Origin: Bacteroidota bacterium | GTDB lineage: Bacteria; Bacteroidota; Bacteroidia; Sphingobacteriales; Sphingobacteriaceae | Length of the DNA stretch: 64,000 bases | Direction of reading: 5' to 3' | Assembly (NCBI GenBank): GCA_023450085.1 | Contig: JAEXHI010000030.1 | Span: forward strand, 558,001-622,000 | In this document: positions 52,170 to 60,450 of the stretch, piece by piece | Numbering within the stretch: the stretch's first letter is position 1 | Layout of the letters: every line of letters starts with the position of its first letter | Program-made: the position numbers and the translations under genes | Notes under the pieces: generated by a model | The model's input: only the letters and a program-made list of their open reading frames with translations | Databases searched by the model: none | What the model was told of the DNA's origin: nothing

Positions 52170-53369
52170 ATGGGAAAACAGAAATTTTATGACACGGCGC
52201 CCAAGCAAGAACGGGCGGTTTTGGTAGGGGTGGCCTTACCAGGAGAAAAGGCAGAACAAACCAAAGAGTATTTGGACGAATTGGCTTTTTTGGTGAATAC
52301 AGCAGGTGGAGTGGTAGAAAATGTATTTACACAACGCATGCAAAAGCCTGATAGGGCAACCTTTGTAGGTACAGGAAAGCTGGAAGAAATACAGGCTTAT
52401 GTAAAGGCCGAAGAGATAGACTTGGTTGTGTTTGATGATGAACTTTCACCTTCGCAACTAAGAAATATTGAGCGTGAGTTGAAGGTAAAGATATTGGATA
52501 GGAGTAACTTGATCTTAGATATTTTTGCCGGAAGAGCTCAAACAGCACAAGCTAAAACCCAAGTGGAGTTGGCGCAATTACAATATTTATTGCCTCGCTT
52601 AACACGTATGTGGACCCACTTGGAGCGTCAAAAAGGTGGTATTGGGATGCGTGGTCCTGGTGAAAGCCAGATCGAGAGTGATAGAAGGATGATCTTGGAG
52701 AAAATCACCTTGCTAAAGGAGCGTTTGAAACTGATTGACCGACAAAATGAAACCCAACGAAAAAACCGTGGACAATTGATTCGCGTAGCTTTAGTGGGTT
52801 ATACCAACGTAGGTAAGTCAACCATGATGAACATGCTTTCCAAATCGGAAGTGTTTGCAGAGAACAAGCTATTTGCAACTTTGGATACTACCGTTAGAAA
52901 AGTTGTGATCGAAAATTTGCCTTTCTTACTATCAGATACCGTAGGGTTTATCCGAAAACTGCCACATCACTTGGTAGAATGTTTTAAATCTACTTTGGAT
53001 GAAGTACGCGAAGCAGATATTTTGGTACATGTGGTAGATATATCACATCCGAATTTTGAAGATCAAATTGATACGGTAAACGAGACTTTGAAAGATCTTG
53101 GTGCTAGAGATAAAGACACCATTATGGTTTTCAATAAAATTGATGCTTATGTGCCTCCTGAGCAAGATCAATTGGTAGATGTTGACGAACAAAAAGAGCC
53201 TATAACGCTTGCCGATCTTAAAAACACATGGATGGCACATCATAATGCCCCAGCAATTTTTATTTCTGCTACACAAAAAGAGAATGTAGAGGAATTGAAA
53301 GCCTTGCTATATGAAAAAGTAAAAGATATTCACACCACGCGTTATCCTTACGATAAGTTGTTATATTAA
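52170..53369 (+). CDS. hflX: GTPase HflX
   Basis: A 399-residue ribosome-associated GTPase that splits or rescues stalled 70S ribosomes. The N-terminal HflX domain holds VGTGKLEEIQAYV and the linker GGIGMRGPGESQIESDRR. The G domain has GYTNVGKSTMMNML (G1), SDTVGFIRKLPH (G3), and FNKIDAY (G4). It stands before rbfA, another ribosome-linked gene, 83 bp away. Confidence 0.95.
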   Translation: MGKQKFYDTAPKQERAVLVGVALPGEKAEQTKEYLDELAFLVNTAGGVVENVFTQRMQKPDRATFVGTGKLEEIQAYVKAEEIDLVVFDDELSPSQLRNIERELKVKILDRSNLILDIFAGRAQTAQAKTQVELAQLQYLLPRLTRMWTHLERQKGGIGMRGPGESQIESDRRMILEKITLLKERLKLIDRQNETQRKNRGQLIRVALVGYTNVGKSTMMNMLSKSEVFAENKLFATLDTTVRKVVIENLPFLLSDTVGFIRKLPHHLVECFKSTLDEVREADILVHVVDISHPNFEDQIDTVNETLKDLGARDKDTIMVFNKIDAYVPPEQDQLVDVDEQKEPITLADLKNTWMAHHNAPAIFISATQKENVEELKALLYEKVKDIHTTRYPYDKLLY

Positions 53370-53452
53370 ATGTTTAATAATCAAAATTCCCAAAGAGGGT
53401 TTTTATAGTGTTTGAACATTGAATATTGAGAATTGGTAATTTTAAAAAGAAT

Positions 53453-53836
53453 ATGGAAAGTAACAGACAAAAGAAGTTTGCAGGATTATTACAAGAAGAA
53501 TTGGCTTCAATTTTTCAACGAGAAGGAGCTGCTTATTTGCCCAATACATTGGTAACCATCACTAAGGTACGTGTATCGCCTGATTTGGCGGTAGCTAAGG
53601 TTTATCTTAGTTTTTTTAATACAAATAATACTAGCCTATCAGTGGCTACGGTAAATTCACACGCTGGCGAAATCAGATATAAATTGGGTTCTCGTATTCG
53701 TCACCAAGCTAGAGTAATACCTACGTTGTCTTTCTTTGTGGATGATACCAACGAATACGTAGAAAGAATGGATCAGATTTTTGATAAAATCGCAAAGGAA
53801 CGTAAAGAGAACGAAGGCCAAGAGGGGGAAGATTAA
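53453..53836 (+). CDS. rbfA: 30S ribosome-binding factor RbfA
   Basis: A 127-residue KH-like protein needed for 16S rRNA 5'-end maturation and cold adaptation. SNRQKKFAGLLQEELASIF, VRVSPDLAVAKVYLSFF and RIRHQARVIPTLSFFVDDTNEYVERMDQIF match the family in order. The ATG at 53453 is preferred to the TTG at 53426, which would prepend nine unlikely residues. The C-terminus is acidic. Confidence 0.93.
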   Translation: MESNRQKKFAGLLQEELASIFQREGAAYLPNTLVTITKVRVSPDLAVAKVYLSFFNTNNTSLSVATVNSHAGEIRYKLGSRIRHQARVIPTLSFFVDDTNEYVERMDQIFDKIAKERKENEGQEGED

Positions 53837-53855
53837 GTTCAGTAGCTCGTAAAAG

Positions 53856-54491
53856 ATGAATAAATACATTCGCGAACCTGGAAATTTCATTACCCATTTT
53901 TTGCCTGCCTTGTTGGCCTTGCCTGGCATGTATTTATTGTTGGAGAAGTCTTCAACCACTTATGAAACCATTGCTGCATTAGTATATGGTGGTGGTATAT
54001 TTTTATTATTTAGCGTAAGCGCTACTTATCATAGTGTGCCTAAAACACCTTATGGCATTCGGTTTTGGCAAAAGTTTGATCATTGCTGTATTTATTTGAT
54101 GATCGCTGGTTCGTTTACGCCTACAGCCCTCATTATTTTTGATGGCTGGTTGCGATGGCTACTTTTTGGACTGGTATGGTTAATTGCGATATTGGGCTGC
54201 CTGCTTAAGATTTTCAATCGATTAAAAAATAAGGCGGTTTCCACAGGCTTATACATTACCATGGGCTGTTTAATCATTCCATTTATCACCAAAATGATAG
54301 AGAATGTGCCGGCGATGGGACTTTTCTGGTTGTTCTTGGGTGGTGTTTTTTATATTGGTGGAACATATTACTATACCAAAGATAAACCGCTATATAAATA
54401 TTTGCATAGCCATGAACTTTGGCATCTATTTGTAAATTTTGGAGCCTTATCACATTTTCTTTATAACTACGTTTATGTTTTTAAAGCCTAA
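53856..54491 (+). CDS. Hemolysin III/PAQR-family membrane protein
   Basis: A 211-residue protein with seven hydrophobic segments. SATYHSVPK (with the conserved Ser-x-x-x-His pattern), the KFDHCCIYLMIAGSFTP region (conserved Asp-His), and HSHELWHLFVNFGALSHFLY (HxxxH) contain the metal-site residues of the PAQR superfamily. The YqfA/hemolysin III name is historical; the activity may be that of an alkaline-ceramidase-like hydrolase. It lies 19 bp after rbfA and may be cotranscribed. Confidence 0.92.
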   Translation: MNKYIREPGNFITHFLPALLALPGMYLLLEKSSTTYETIAALVYGGGIFLLFSVSATYHSVPKTPYGIRFWQKFDHCCIYLMIAGSFTPTALIIFDGWLRWLLFGLVWLIAILGCLLKIFNRLKNKAVSTGLYITMGCLIIPFITKMIENVPAMGLFWLFLGGVFYIGGTYYYTKDKPLYKYLHSHELWHLFVNFGALSHFLYNYVYVFKA

Positions 54492-54552
54492 GACCAAGTA
54501 ACAATTAAGTTGAAGCGTTGTGTTTTAAGGTTTTGATTTTGTAAATTTAGGA

Positions 54553-55206
54553 ATGCGCCGATTGATTTTTGTTTTGATGCTAAGCGCTGTATTTAGTGCA
54601 AGTGCACAGCAGCCCACTATTAAAAATGGTTTGGAATCCTTCGTGAAGTCCAATACCATTTATCCTATGTTTGCACTTGATAATTGCATCCAGGGAACAA
54701 TAGAAGTTGGCTTTAAATTGGACAAAGAGGGCAAAGTCACTTACGCTACGGTAACCAAAGGAATTGGTGCCGATTTGGATGCTGAAGCACTTCGCTTAAT
54801 CAAATTGAGTAGTGGTAAATGGCAAATCCCTACGGGCTATGACACGACTTTTCTAGTACGTTCTCCCATAAAATTTTCTTTACAGGGCTATGGTTGTGAA
54901 AATATAAATCCAGGAAGTGTTGGGCTGGCCATCAACCGCTATAAAGATGAACTACAGTCGGTTAATAAAATCGCTAACTTTTATAGAAATATAGAGCAAG
55001 GCATTGAAAATTTTATAGAAGAAGAAAAAATCATAGCGCTGAAAAACGAACTTGAAATAGATGATCATTTCATCGATAGGAAAATAGCGATTGCAGAGAA
55101 AAAAATAAGTCAAGGTGATTTGCAAAGCGCCTGCGAAGATTTTAAGTTTGTAAAATATACGGGCTCAAAAAAAGCAGATAAATTGCTTGCCAGATATTGT
55201 AAATAA
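54553..55206 (+). CDS. TonB-like C-terminal domain protein, exported
   Basis: A 217-residue protein with a signal peptide (RRLIFVLMLSAVFSASAQ). Residues about 35-115 match a TonB C-terminal domain (CIQGTIEVGFKLDKEGKVTYATVTKGIGADLDAEALRLIK). The remainder is helical, with acidic segments and no TPR certainty. It lacks the inner-membrane anchor and Pro-rich spacer of a real energy transducer, so it may be a periplasmic protein using that fold. The next gene starts 2 bp after it. Confidence 0.75.
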   Translation: MRRLIFVLMLSAVFSASAQQPTIKNGLESFVKSNTIYPMFALDNCIQGTIEVGFKLDKEGKVTYATVTKGIGADLDAEALRLIKLSSGKWQIPTGYDTTFLVRSPIKFSLQGYGCENINPGSVGLAINRYKDELQSVNKIANFYRNIEQGIENFIEEEKIIALKNELEIDDHFIDRKIAIAEKKISQGDLQSACEDFKFVKYTGSKKADKLLARYCK

Positions 55207-55208
55207 AC

Positions 55209-55604
55209 ATGCGTATACTTTTTCGTGCTTTTGCCTTTCTGGATCTGTTTTCCTTACTTTTTATGACCATGCAATTGGTCACTATCATTAGTAATTTTGA
55301 TAAAATAACATTGCTTTCAGACAAGGTGCAGAGCTTTTTGATGTTTCCCATGTTTATTTTGGTAGCGATAGGAGCCTATGGGTTATTTTTCCAAAAAAAA
55401 GTAGGTTACATTAGCTATTATATTCAGTTTCCTTTTAGACTTTATCTTTGGGTATTGAGCCTAGGTTTTATAACATTATTGCCCGAAGCTTTGAGTAACT
55501 ACGACGATAAATGGTTTTCCATTTTATTGAAGGTTTGTTATGTGGGAGAGTTTATTAGGCTATACCTTACCATTAAAGCACATTACGATACGGTTAAGGG
55601 ATAA
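55209..55604 (+). CDS. Hypothetical membrane protein
   Basis: A 131-residue protein with three or four hydrophobic segments (LFSLLFMTMQLVTIISNF, FLMFPMFILVAIGAYGLFF, LYLWVLSLGFITLLPEAL). No motif is recognised. It follows the TonB-like gene with 2 bp spacing, so it belongs to the same operon, and its 3' end overlaps the convergent lipid kinase gene by 11 bp. Confidence 0.75.
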   Translation: MRILFRAFAFLDLFSLLFMTMQLVTIISNFDKITLLSDKVQSFLMFPMFILVAIGAYGLFFQKKVGYISYYIQFPFRLYLWVLSLGFITLLPEALSNYDDKWFSILLKVCYVGEFIRLYLTIKAHYDTVKG

Positions 55605-56472
55605 TGATGTGGATGGCCTCTGGAAGTAATTTCGCCTCCACTTTATTGGTTTTGCCCATGTACTCGCCATCAACTTGAAAATGAGCTTGATATTTGGTGC
55701 TTATTTTTACTTCTGAAGCTTGAAAGCTTTCTATTTTTTTGGGATTCCAAGGGAGCTTGCTGATCCAGATTTTTAAAATTTCCATTACTGCATATTCCTT
55801 GATGAGGATTACCTCAAAAACATCATCATCTAATTTCCCATCTGGATTAATTTGGAAGCCTGTACCATATTTAGTAGCATTGGCTATGACCACCATTGCA
55901 GCGCTGGTTTTAATTTCACGCTCCCCAACCTTAAATTGTACTTGCATTTTTTTGTGGTTCCAGAAAGCATGCCAAGCAGATTTTGCATAGGTTAGCATTC
56001 CTCTGGTAGGTAGTTCATCGAATTTTTTTACCAAGTAAGCATTAAAGCCGATATCTGAGAGATGGATACATAGTTCGCCGTTTACAATTGTGGCATGTAT
56101 TTTTTTGGGATTTCCATAGGCAGCAACTTCTAAGGCCTCTTCTATATCTAATGGAATACCTAGGTCTTTTGCCATTCCATTTGCTGAACCTGTTGGAATA
56201 ATACCAATGGGAGTTTCGGTACTCAACAAGCATTCAGCCACCAGTTTTAAAGTGCCATCGCCTCCAACAGCAATTACTCGGTCAGCCTTTGCTTTGGCAA
56301 TTGCTTTTTTTATTTGTTCGATATCGCATTTGCGAGGTAGCTCAAATATTTCTATACTTGTTTCGCTGTCGGCGAAATAATTGATAATCTTTTCGCTAAG
56401 ACTTTCATCCCTGCTGCCGGAACCTTGGTTCACTACAAAGAGCAGTCGTTGTTTTTTGTTTTTATAGGTCAT
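55594..56472 (-). CDS. Diacylglycerol kinase-family lipid kinase (YegS/BmrU type)
   Basis: A 292-residue protein. LLFVVNQGSGSRDE opens the DAGK catalytic domain; VIAVGGDGTLKLVAECLLS is the glycine-rich ATP site, and IGIIPTGSANGMAKDLGI follows. The C-terminal region (YAVMEILKIWISKLPW...) and the HFQVDGEYMG motif are family traits. It should phosphorylate a diacylglycerol or similar lipid. ATG 56472 is chosen over 56532, which overlaps the App1 gene. It is divergent from the APP1-type phosphatase gene. Confidence 0.9.
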   Translation of the reverse strand: MTYKNKKQRLLFVVNQGSGSRDESLSEKIINYFADSETSIEIFELPRKCDIEQIKKAIAKAKADRVIAVGGDGTLKLVAECLLSTETPIGIIPTGSANGMAKDLGIPLDIEEALEVAAYGNPKKIHATIVNGELCIHLSDIGFNAYLVKKFDELPTRGMLTYAKSAWHAFWNHKKMQVQFKVGEREIKTSAAMVVIANATKYGTGFQINPDGKLDDDVFEVILIKEYAVMEILKIWISKLPWNPKKIESFQASEVKISTKYQAHFQVDGEYMGKTNKVEAKLLPEAIHIIIP

Positions 56473-56525
56473 CTCAATAATAAATGTTATAAAAACAACA
56501 GTAGGCCTACTCTGTTTTAAATAAT

Positions 56526-57503
56526 ATGGCAAAAAAATCGGCTCAAATAAAAATCTATCATGGTTATGGTCATACGCATAATTTGGTAGTTTATGGTCAT
56601 GTTTTCAAGTTCAGGGCAAGAGCCGAACAACGATTTAAGAATAGCTTTTTTGTGAACTTAATACATGTCTTTAAGCTTTTCGTTCTAAAGCCTTATCCTT
56701 TTATAGAAGTTAGGCTCAAGTTTAAAGATCAAATTATCAGTACTAAAACTGCTTACGATGGCTTCTTTAAAATAGAGTGGGAGGCAAGTGAAGAGGTAGA
56801 AGCGGGGTGGCACCATGTTGAAGCGGCAGCCTATGATGATGAGGGAAAAGAAATCGCTAATTCAATAGGGGCTATTTCTGTACCTCATATTACACAATAT
56901 GCCTTTATTTCAGATATTGATGATACCATCATGGTGTCGCATTCCAAAACCATCGCTAAACGGTTAAGAGAATTGTTATTTAGGAATCCAAGAACGAGAA
57001 AAACATTTCAATCTACCAGAGCTCATTATGAATTATTAGCTCATGCACATACAAACTCAGCACGACCCAATCCTTTCTTTTATGTGTCTAGTAGCGAATG
57101 GAATCTCTATGATTATTTGGTAGAGACTTTTCGCTTTAATGGTTTTCCTGAGGGAACTTTTCTTCTCAATCAACTTAAACGCTGGAAAGATTTACTAAAG
57201 ACTGGAAAAACTGGGCATGAAGGTAAACTCTTTCGGATCATGCGCATCATAGATGCCTTTCCTAAACAAAAATTTATTTTCTTAGGTGATAACTCGCAAA
57301 GAGATCCAGAAATTTATGCTAAAATTGCCGAGAAATATGGCGAAAATATCGTTGCTGTTTATATTCGAAACGTGAGAAAATCTAAATTATTCCAAACACA
57401 AGAAATATTAAATAAATTAGAGGAAAATAATATCAAGACCTGTCTTTTTGAACATAGTGAAGAAGCCATTGCCCATTCCAAAAAAATAGGTTTAATTAAT
57501 TAA
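56526..57503 (+). CDS. APP1-family (DUF2183) phosphatidate phosphatase-like protein
   Basis: A 325-residue protein. FISDIDDTIMVSHSKT (about residues 128-143) is the DxDxT/V motif of HAD-type phosphatases and the core of the DUF2183/APP1 domain. PFFYVSSSEWNLYDYL and FIFLGDNSQRDPEIYAKIAEKY, carrying motifs II to IV, complete it. The yeast member dephosphorylates phosphatidate. Its partner here, encoded divergently 53 bp away, is a lipid kinase of the opposite sense. The META-domain gene follows 8 bp after the stop. Confidence 0.9.
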   Translation: MAKKSAQIKIYHGYGHTHNLVVYGHVFKFRARAEQRFKNSFFVNLIHVFKLFVLKPYPFIEVRLKFKDQIISTKTAYDGFFKIEWEASEEVEAGWHHVEAAAYDDEGKEIANSIGAISVPHITQYAFISDIDDTIMVSHSKTIAKRLRELLFRNPRTRKTFQSTRAHYELLAHAHTNSARPNPFFYVSSSEWNLYDYLVETFRFNGFPEGTFLLNQLKRWKDLLKTGKTGHEGKLFRIMRIIDAFPKQKFIFLGDNSQRDPEIYAKIAEKYGENIVAVYIRNVRKSKLFQTQEILNKLEENNIKTCLFEHSEEAIAHSKKIGLIN

Positions 57504-57511
57504 TAAACGTA

Positions 57512-57913
57512 ATGATGAAAAAAATAATAATGGTACTCCTTACTGTGTTTGCGCTACAGGCATGTACTAAAGATCTCAGCTTAATTAAGCAAAAGGATAC
57601 CAAATGGGAGCTTACACAATGGCCTGGTAAAATGCTGCCCACTACAGCTAAAGCCACTTTAAATATTACTGGAGGAAACAAAATAGGAGGAAAGTCGTTT
57701 TGTAATACTTATGTAGGAAGCGCCGTAGTTAATGGTAATGCCATACAATTCAGTAAGATTTTTGGCACTAAAATGTATTGTGAGCCAGTAGGTGATGCAG
57801 AAAATAAGTACTACGCTGACTTGGAAAAAGTTACTGCGGGAAAAGTTTCGGGCAGCAAGTTATATCTCTATCAAAATGAAACATTATTGCTTGTTTTTTC
57901 TAAGGTAGAATAG
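57512..57913 (+). CDS. META-domain lipoprotein
   Basis: A 133-residue protein with a lipoprotein signal (IIMVLLTVFALQACTKDL). The mature part matches the META/HslJ-like domain (WELTQW...KATLNITGGNKIGGKSFCNTYVGSAVVNGNAIQFSKIFGTKMYC). The conserved Cys pair (SFCN and KMYCE) is present. It probably sits at the outer membrane. Role unknown. It is cotranscribed with the App1-type gene. Confidence 0.9.
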   Translation: MMKKIIMVLLTVFALQACTKDLSLIKQKDTKWELTQWPGKMLPTTAKATLNITGGNKIGGKSFCNTYVGSAVVNGNAIQFSKIFGTKMYCEPVGDAENKYYADLEKVTAGKVSGSKLYLYQNETLLLVFSKVE

Positions 57914-57957
57914 CTGATAGCAACAATAGTATTTCTAGATTTTATGTTTTAGGACTT

Positions 57958-57997
57958 AAAGAATAGTCTTTTAAGGTAATGACTATTCTTTATTTTT
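57958..57997 (+). terminator. Terminator after the META-domain gene, overlapping the aat promoter
   Basis: AAAGAATAGTC and GACTATTCTTT form an 11-bp stem around a 12-nt loop, followed by ATTTTTG. The last bases double as the -7 box TATTTTTG of aat. Confidence 0.8.
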
Positions 57998-57998
57998 G
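57991..57998 (+). promoter_or_regulatory. -7 box TATTTTTG for aat
   Basis: TATTTTTG matches TAnnTTTG, 3 bp before the ATG at 58002. Its T-run is also the tail of the preceding terminator, so the terminator and promoter share DNA. Confidence 0.35.
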
Positions 57999-58001
57999 TG
58001 C

Positions 58002-58634
58002 ATGGTTTTCAGCTTGCCTCCTGATGAAATTATTTTTCCTAATCCCGAATTGGCCGACGATGATGGATTGTTGGCTGTTGGAGGTGATTTAAGTGCTGAA
58101 AGGTTAATTTTAGCCTATCAACATGGTATTTTTCCTTGGTTTAGTGAAGGAGATCCCATTCTTTGGTATTCGCCCCATCAACGTTGTGTAATTTACCCTG
58201 ATAAGGTGAGGATAAGTAAAAGTATGACGCAGATTCTTAAAAGTAACACTTTTAAAGTAACTGCTAATAAGGCTTTTGATTTAGTTATCACCAATTGTGC
58301 TAAAACGCCTCGTAAAGATCAACCAGGAACTTGGATTACAAACGAAATGCAGGAAGCTTATCTCAATTTACATCAACTAGGTTGGGCGCACAGCATTGAG
58401 GTTTGGCAAAATAGCCAGTTGGTTGGCGGCTTGTACGGTATTGGCATGGGAGAGGTTTTTTGCGGAGAAAGTATGTTTAGTCTTGTAAGCAATGCATCAA
58501 AAGTAGCACTAATCTACTTGTGTCAACAATTTGAGTTTAAACTCATAGATTGCCAACTTCCTAATGACCACTTGCTGAGTATGGGTGCCGAAATGATAGA
58601 TAGGAGTGAGTATATGACCTATTTATCATTGTAG
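58002..58634 (+). CDS. aat: Leucyl/phenylalanyl-tRNA-protein transferase
   Basis: A 210-residue cytoplasmic enzyme that adds Leu or Phe to the N-terminal Arg or Lys of proteins, making N-degrons for ClpAP/ClpXP-type degradation. FPNPELADDDGLLAVGGDLSAERLILAYQHGIFPWFSEGDPILWYSPHQRCVI is the family signature, and GGLYGIGMGEVFCGESMFS the second. The length is slightly shorter than E. coli Aat (234). ATG 58002 is chosen, and the upstream TTG at 57996 lies in the promoter. Confidence 0.95.
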   Translation: MVFSLPPDEIIFPNPELADDDGLLAVGGDLSAERLILAYQHGIFPWFSEGDPILWYSPHQRCVIYPDKVRISKSMTQILKSNTFKVTANKAFDLVITNCAKTPRKDQPGTWITNEMQEAYLNLHQLGWAHSIEVWQNSQLVGGLYGIGMGEVFCGESMFSLVSNASKVALIYLCQQFEFKLIDCQLPNDHLLSMGAEMIDRSEYMTYLSL

Positions 58635-58635
58635 C

Positions 58636-58716
58636 CATTTCGAACAAAGAGAGACCGCGAAGCAGCTACGGAGTAAATTGAAAATCAACGAAGTTTGATC
58701 TAATAAGATGCATATT
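58636..58716. repeat. Decayed dispersed-repeat remnants
   Basis: CCATTTCGAACAAAGAGAGACCGCGAAGCAGCTACGG resembles one arm of the CGTCATTTCGA family and of the 26389-26510 copy (AGCTGCTTCGCGGTCTC in reverse). AAAATCAACGAAGTT repeats an inner tract seen near 7660 and 26420. No full partner arm is present. Confidence 0.6.
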
Positions 58717-58747
58717 AGTTTAGAGATTTTAGCCGATATACATGCTT

Positions 58748-59329
58748 TTATTGCTCGCTTTTCCTCAATTTCTCTATAAAATCTATAAATTTCTGGCTGT
58801 TGTACTTGGCGGTTCCTACATGCTGAAAAGATAATCTGCCTTGCTTATCAAACACCACAGTAGTTGGTAATGAACCTGAAAATATTTGGTCGGGAACACT
58901 GCTGGCCATGTGGTAAACTGGCATCTGATAATTTTTCCTTTTCATGTAGCCGTATGCTTTTTCAAAATTACTATCTGCATCAAGCATGATGAAAACTACA
59001 TCCTCATTGGCCTTGTTTTGCTCGTAAAGCTTATTAATGGACGGCATTTCTGCCAAGCAAGGCGGGCACCAAGTGGCCCAGAAATTAAGAAACACTACCT
59101 TGCCCTTCAAATCACTCAAAGAAACGATTTTACCATTTTGGTCTTTAAATTTTAAGTCGAGAGAAGGCTGAAAAGTATTTTTTTCTGAAGGTACATCAGG
59201 ATTAAATATTCCTACCTGCATTAAACCTTGTATTAAAAGTGCTTTGGCAGAGGGAACAAAAAGCACCAAAGCCAAAATGACAATGAAGATACCATTGGAA
59301 ATATATTTTTTTAAATGCTTTTTATCCAT
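58748..59329 (-). CDS. TlpA-family thioredoxin-like protein
   Basis: A 193-residue protein with a single N-terminal membrane anchor (GIFIVILALVLFVPSAKALLI). The thioredoxin fold contains FWATWCPPCLAEMPSINKLY with the CPPC active site. It faces the periplasm and should reduce or shuffle disulfides, possibly for cytochrome c maturation. It starts 2 bp after the M28 peptidase stop in the same operon. Confidence 0.9.
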   Translation of the reverse strand: MDKKHLKKYISNGIFIVILALVLFVPSAKALLIQGLMQVGIFNPDVPSEKNTFQPSLDLKFKDQNGKIVSLSDLKGKVVFLNFWATWCPPCLAEMPSINKLYEQNKANEDVVFIMLDADSNFEKAYGYMKRKNYQMPVYHMASSVPDQIFSGSLPTTVVFDKQGRLSFQHVGTAKYNSQKFIDFIEKLRKSEQ

Positions 59330-59331
59330 GA

Positions 59332-60246
59332 CTATTGATTTAATTTCAGCAAAGCTAAATAAATACCGTCGATTACTTTCGCCATTTTAGGGATGTCCAG
59401 TGTTTCTATGGTATCCGTTTTTTGATGATAGTTTTTATTTCTATAAAACGAAGTGTCGGTAATCATCATTGCGCTATACCCAAAATTCCAATAATTTAAG
59501 TGGTCAGAAAAGTCTATGCCCGGTAAGGCTTTGGGTGCTGTAAATTTTTTGGTTTTTATAGTCTTGCTCTGTTTGAATCGTTTATTGAACTGTCGGGCAA
59601 ATTTTCCTTTTCCAAATTTGTTTACCAAGGTAATATAGTCTCCTTTATTGCCATAAAACCATGAAAGGATCCCTAAGGGATAACTTTGACTTTTCTTTTC
59701 ATCGCTAAAAAAGCCAATCATTTCTACAGATAACATCCCAAATACCTCAATTTTATGGTCTGCAAGATATTTAGCATGAATGTAACTGCCCATATATTCT
59801 GTTCTGAAATAGGGAGGTTCCTCTAAAGTATATGCAACTAAATCAATTCGCTTATTAAGTTTTTGCTTATTTAGCTGTTTGGCCAATTCTAATAAAGCTA
59901 CGACACCACTGGCGTTATCATCAGCTCCTTCCTGATTGCCGCAAACATCATAATGTGCACCTACAATAATCCGTGATTTGTTTTCGGTGCCAAATGAGCA
60001 AATTACATTCTTGTATATTTTCCCTTCTACCTTATATTCTTGAAAAGATACGCTATCGCTATATTTTAAGAAGTCGTTTTTAATATAATCAGCAATAATA
60101 TTGAGCTGTGCTACATTTTGATGGTTGCGGTAAGAAGGTGTTTTTGTAATGTTTTTCAAATGGTTCTTGATGCTCACAGTATCGGTATGCGCCAAGCAAT
60201 TAAAGAAGAGAAGTGTCAAAAATAAACTGAGGAGTACTTTAGCCAT
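59332..60246 (-). CDS. M28-family zinc aminopeptidase, exported
   Basis: A 304-residue protein with a signal peptide (KVLLSLFLTLLFFNCLAHT). The metal ligands are in GAHYDVCGNQEGADDNASGV (His, Asp), AYTLEEPPYF (Glu), SVEMIGFF and DFSDHLNYWNFGYSAMMITDTSF with the C-terminal His. It should release amino acids or cleave glutaminyl-type peptides in the periplasm. The TlpA-like gene follows 2 bp after its stop, so it heads a two-gene operon. Confidence 0.92.
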   Translation of the reverse strand: MAKVLLSLFLTLLFFNCLAHTDTVSIKNHLKNITKTPSYRNHQNVAQLNIIADYIKNDFLKYSDSVSFQEYKVEGKIYKNVICSFGTENKSRIIVGAHYDVCGNQEGADDNASGVVALLELAKQLNKQKLNKRIDLVAYTLEEPPYFRTEYMGSYIHAKYLADHKIEVFGMLSVEMIGFFSDEKKSQSYPLGILSWFYGNKGDYITLVNKFGKGKFARQFNKRFKQSKTIKTKKFTAPKALPGIDFSDHLNYWNFGYSAMMITDTSFYRNKNYHQKTDTIETLDIPKMAKVIDGIYLALLKLNQ

Positions 60247-60349
60247 CGTTAGTGGTATGGATGAAGCCTAAAGATAAGGTCTTTTGAGTTAAACAGATTA
60301 ACTGTAGTTCGTTAAAAGTAAATAAGTAGTATTTCAACGGAACGAAAAA

Positions 60350-60421
60350 TCGCCATTGCGATTAGAAGAAACTTATTGCTTAGACAATTGCTTTAGGTTT
60401 CTCCAAAAATCGCAATGGCGA
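60350..60421. repeat. Imperfect inverted repeat CGCCATTGCGA
   Basis: The left arm is TCGCCATTGCGATTAGAAG...AAAC (60350-60372) and the right arm is GTTTCTCCAAAAATCGCAATGGCGA (60397-60421), which pair with a small bulge around a 24-nt loop. It lies between the M28 and DUF4397 genes. The word CATTGCGA links it to the family at 23523-23587, though the resemblance is weak. Confidence 0.7.
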
Positions 60422-60450
60422 CGGAGTATTTTAAAAAGGATGAAGGATGC

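Noticed and set aside
54553..55206. True TonB energy transducer
   Set aside because: It has a cleavable signal peptide and lacks the membrane anchor and Pro-rich spacer.
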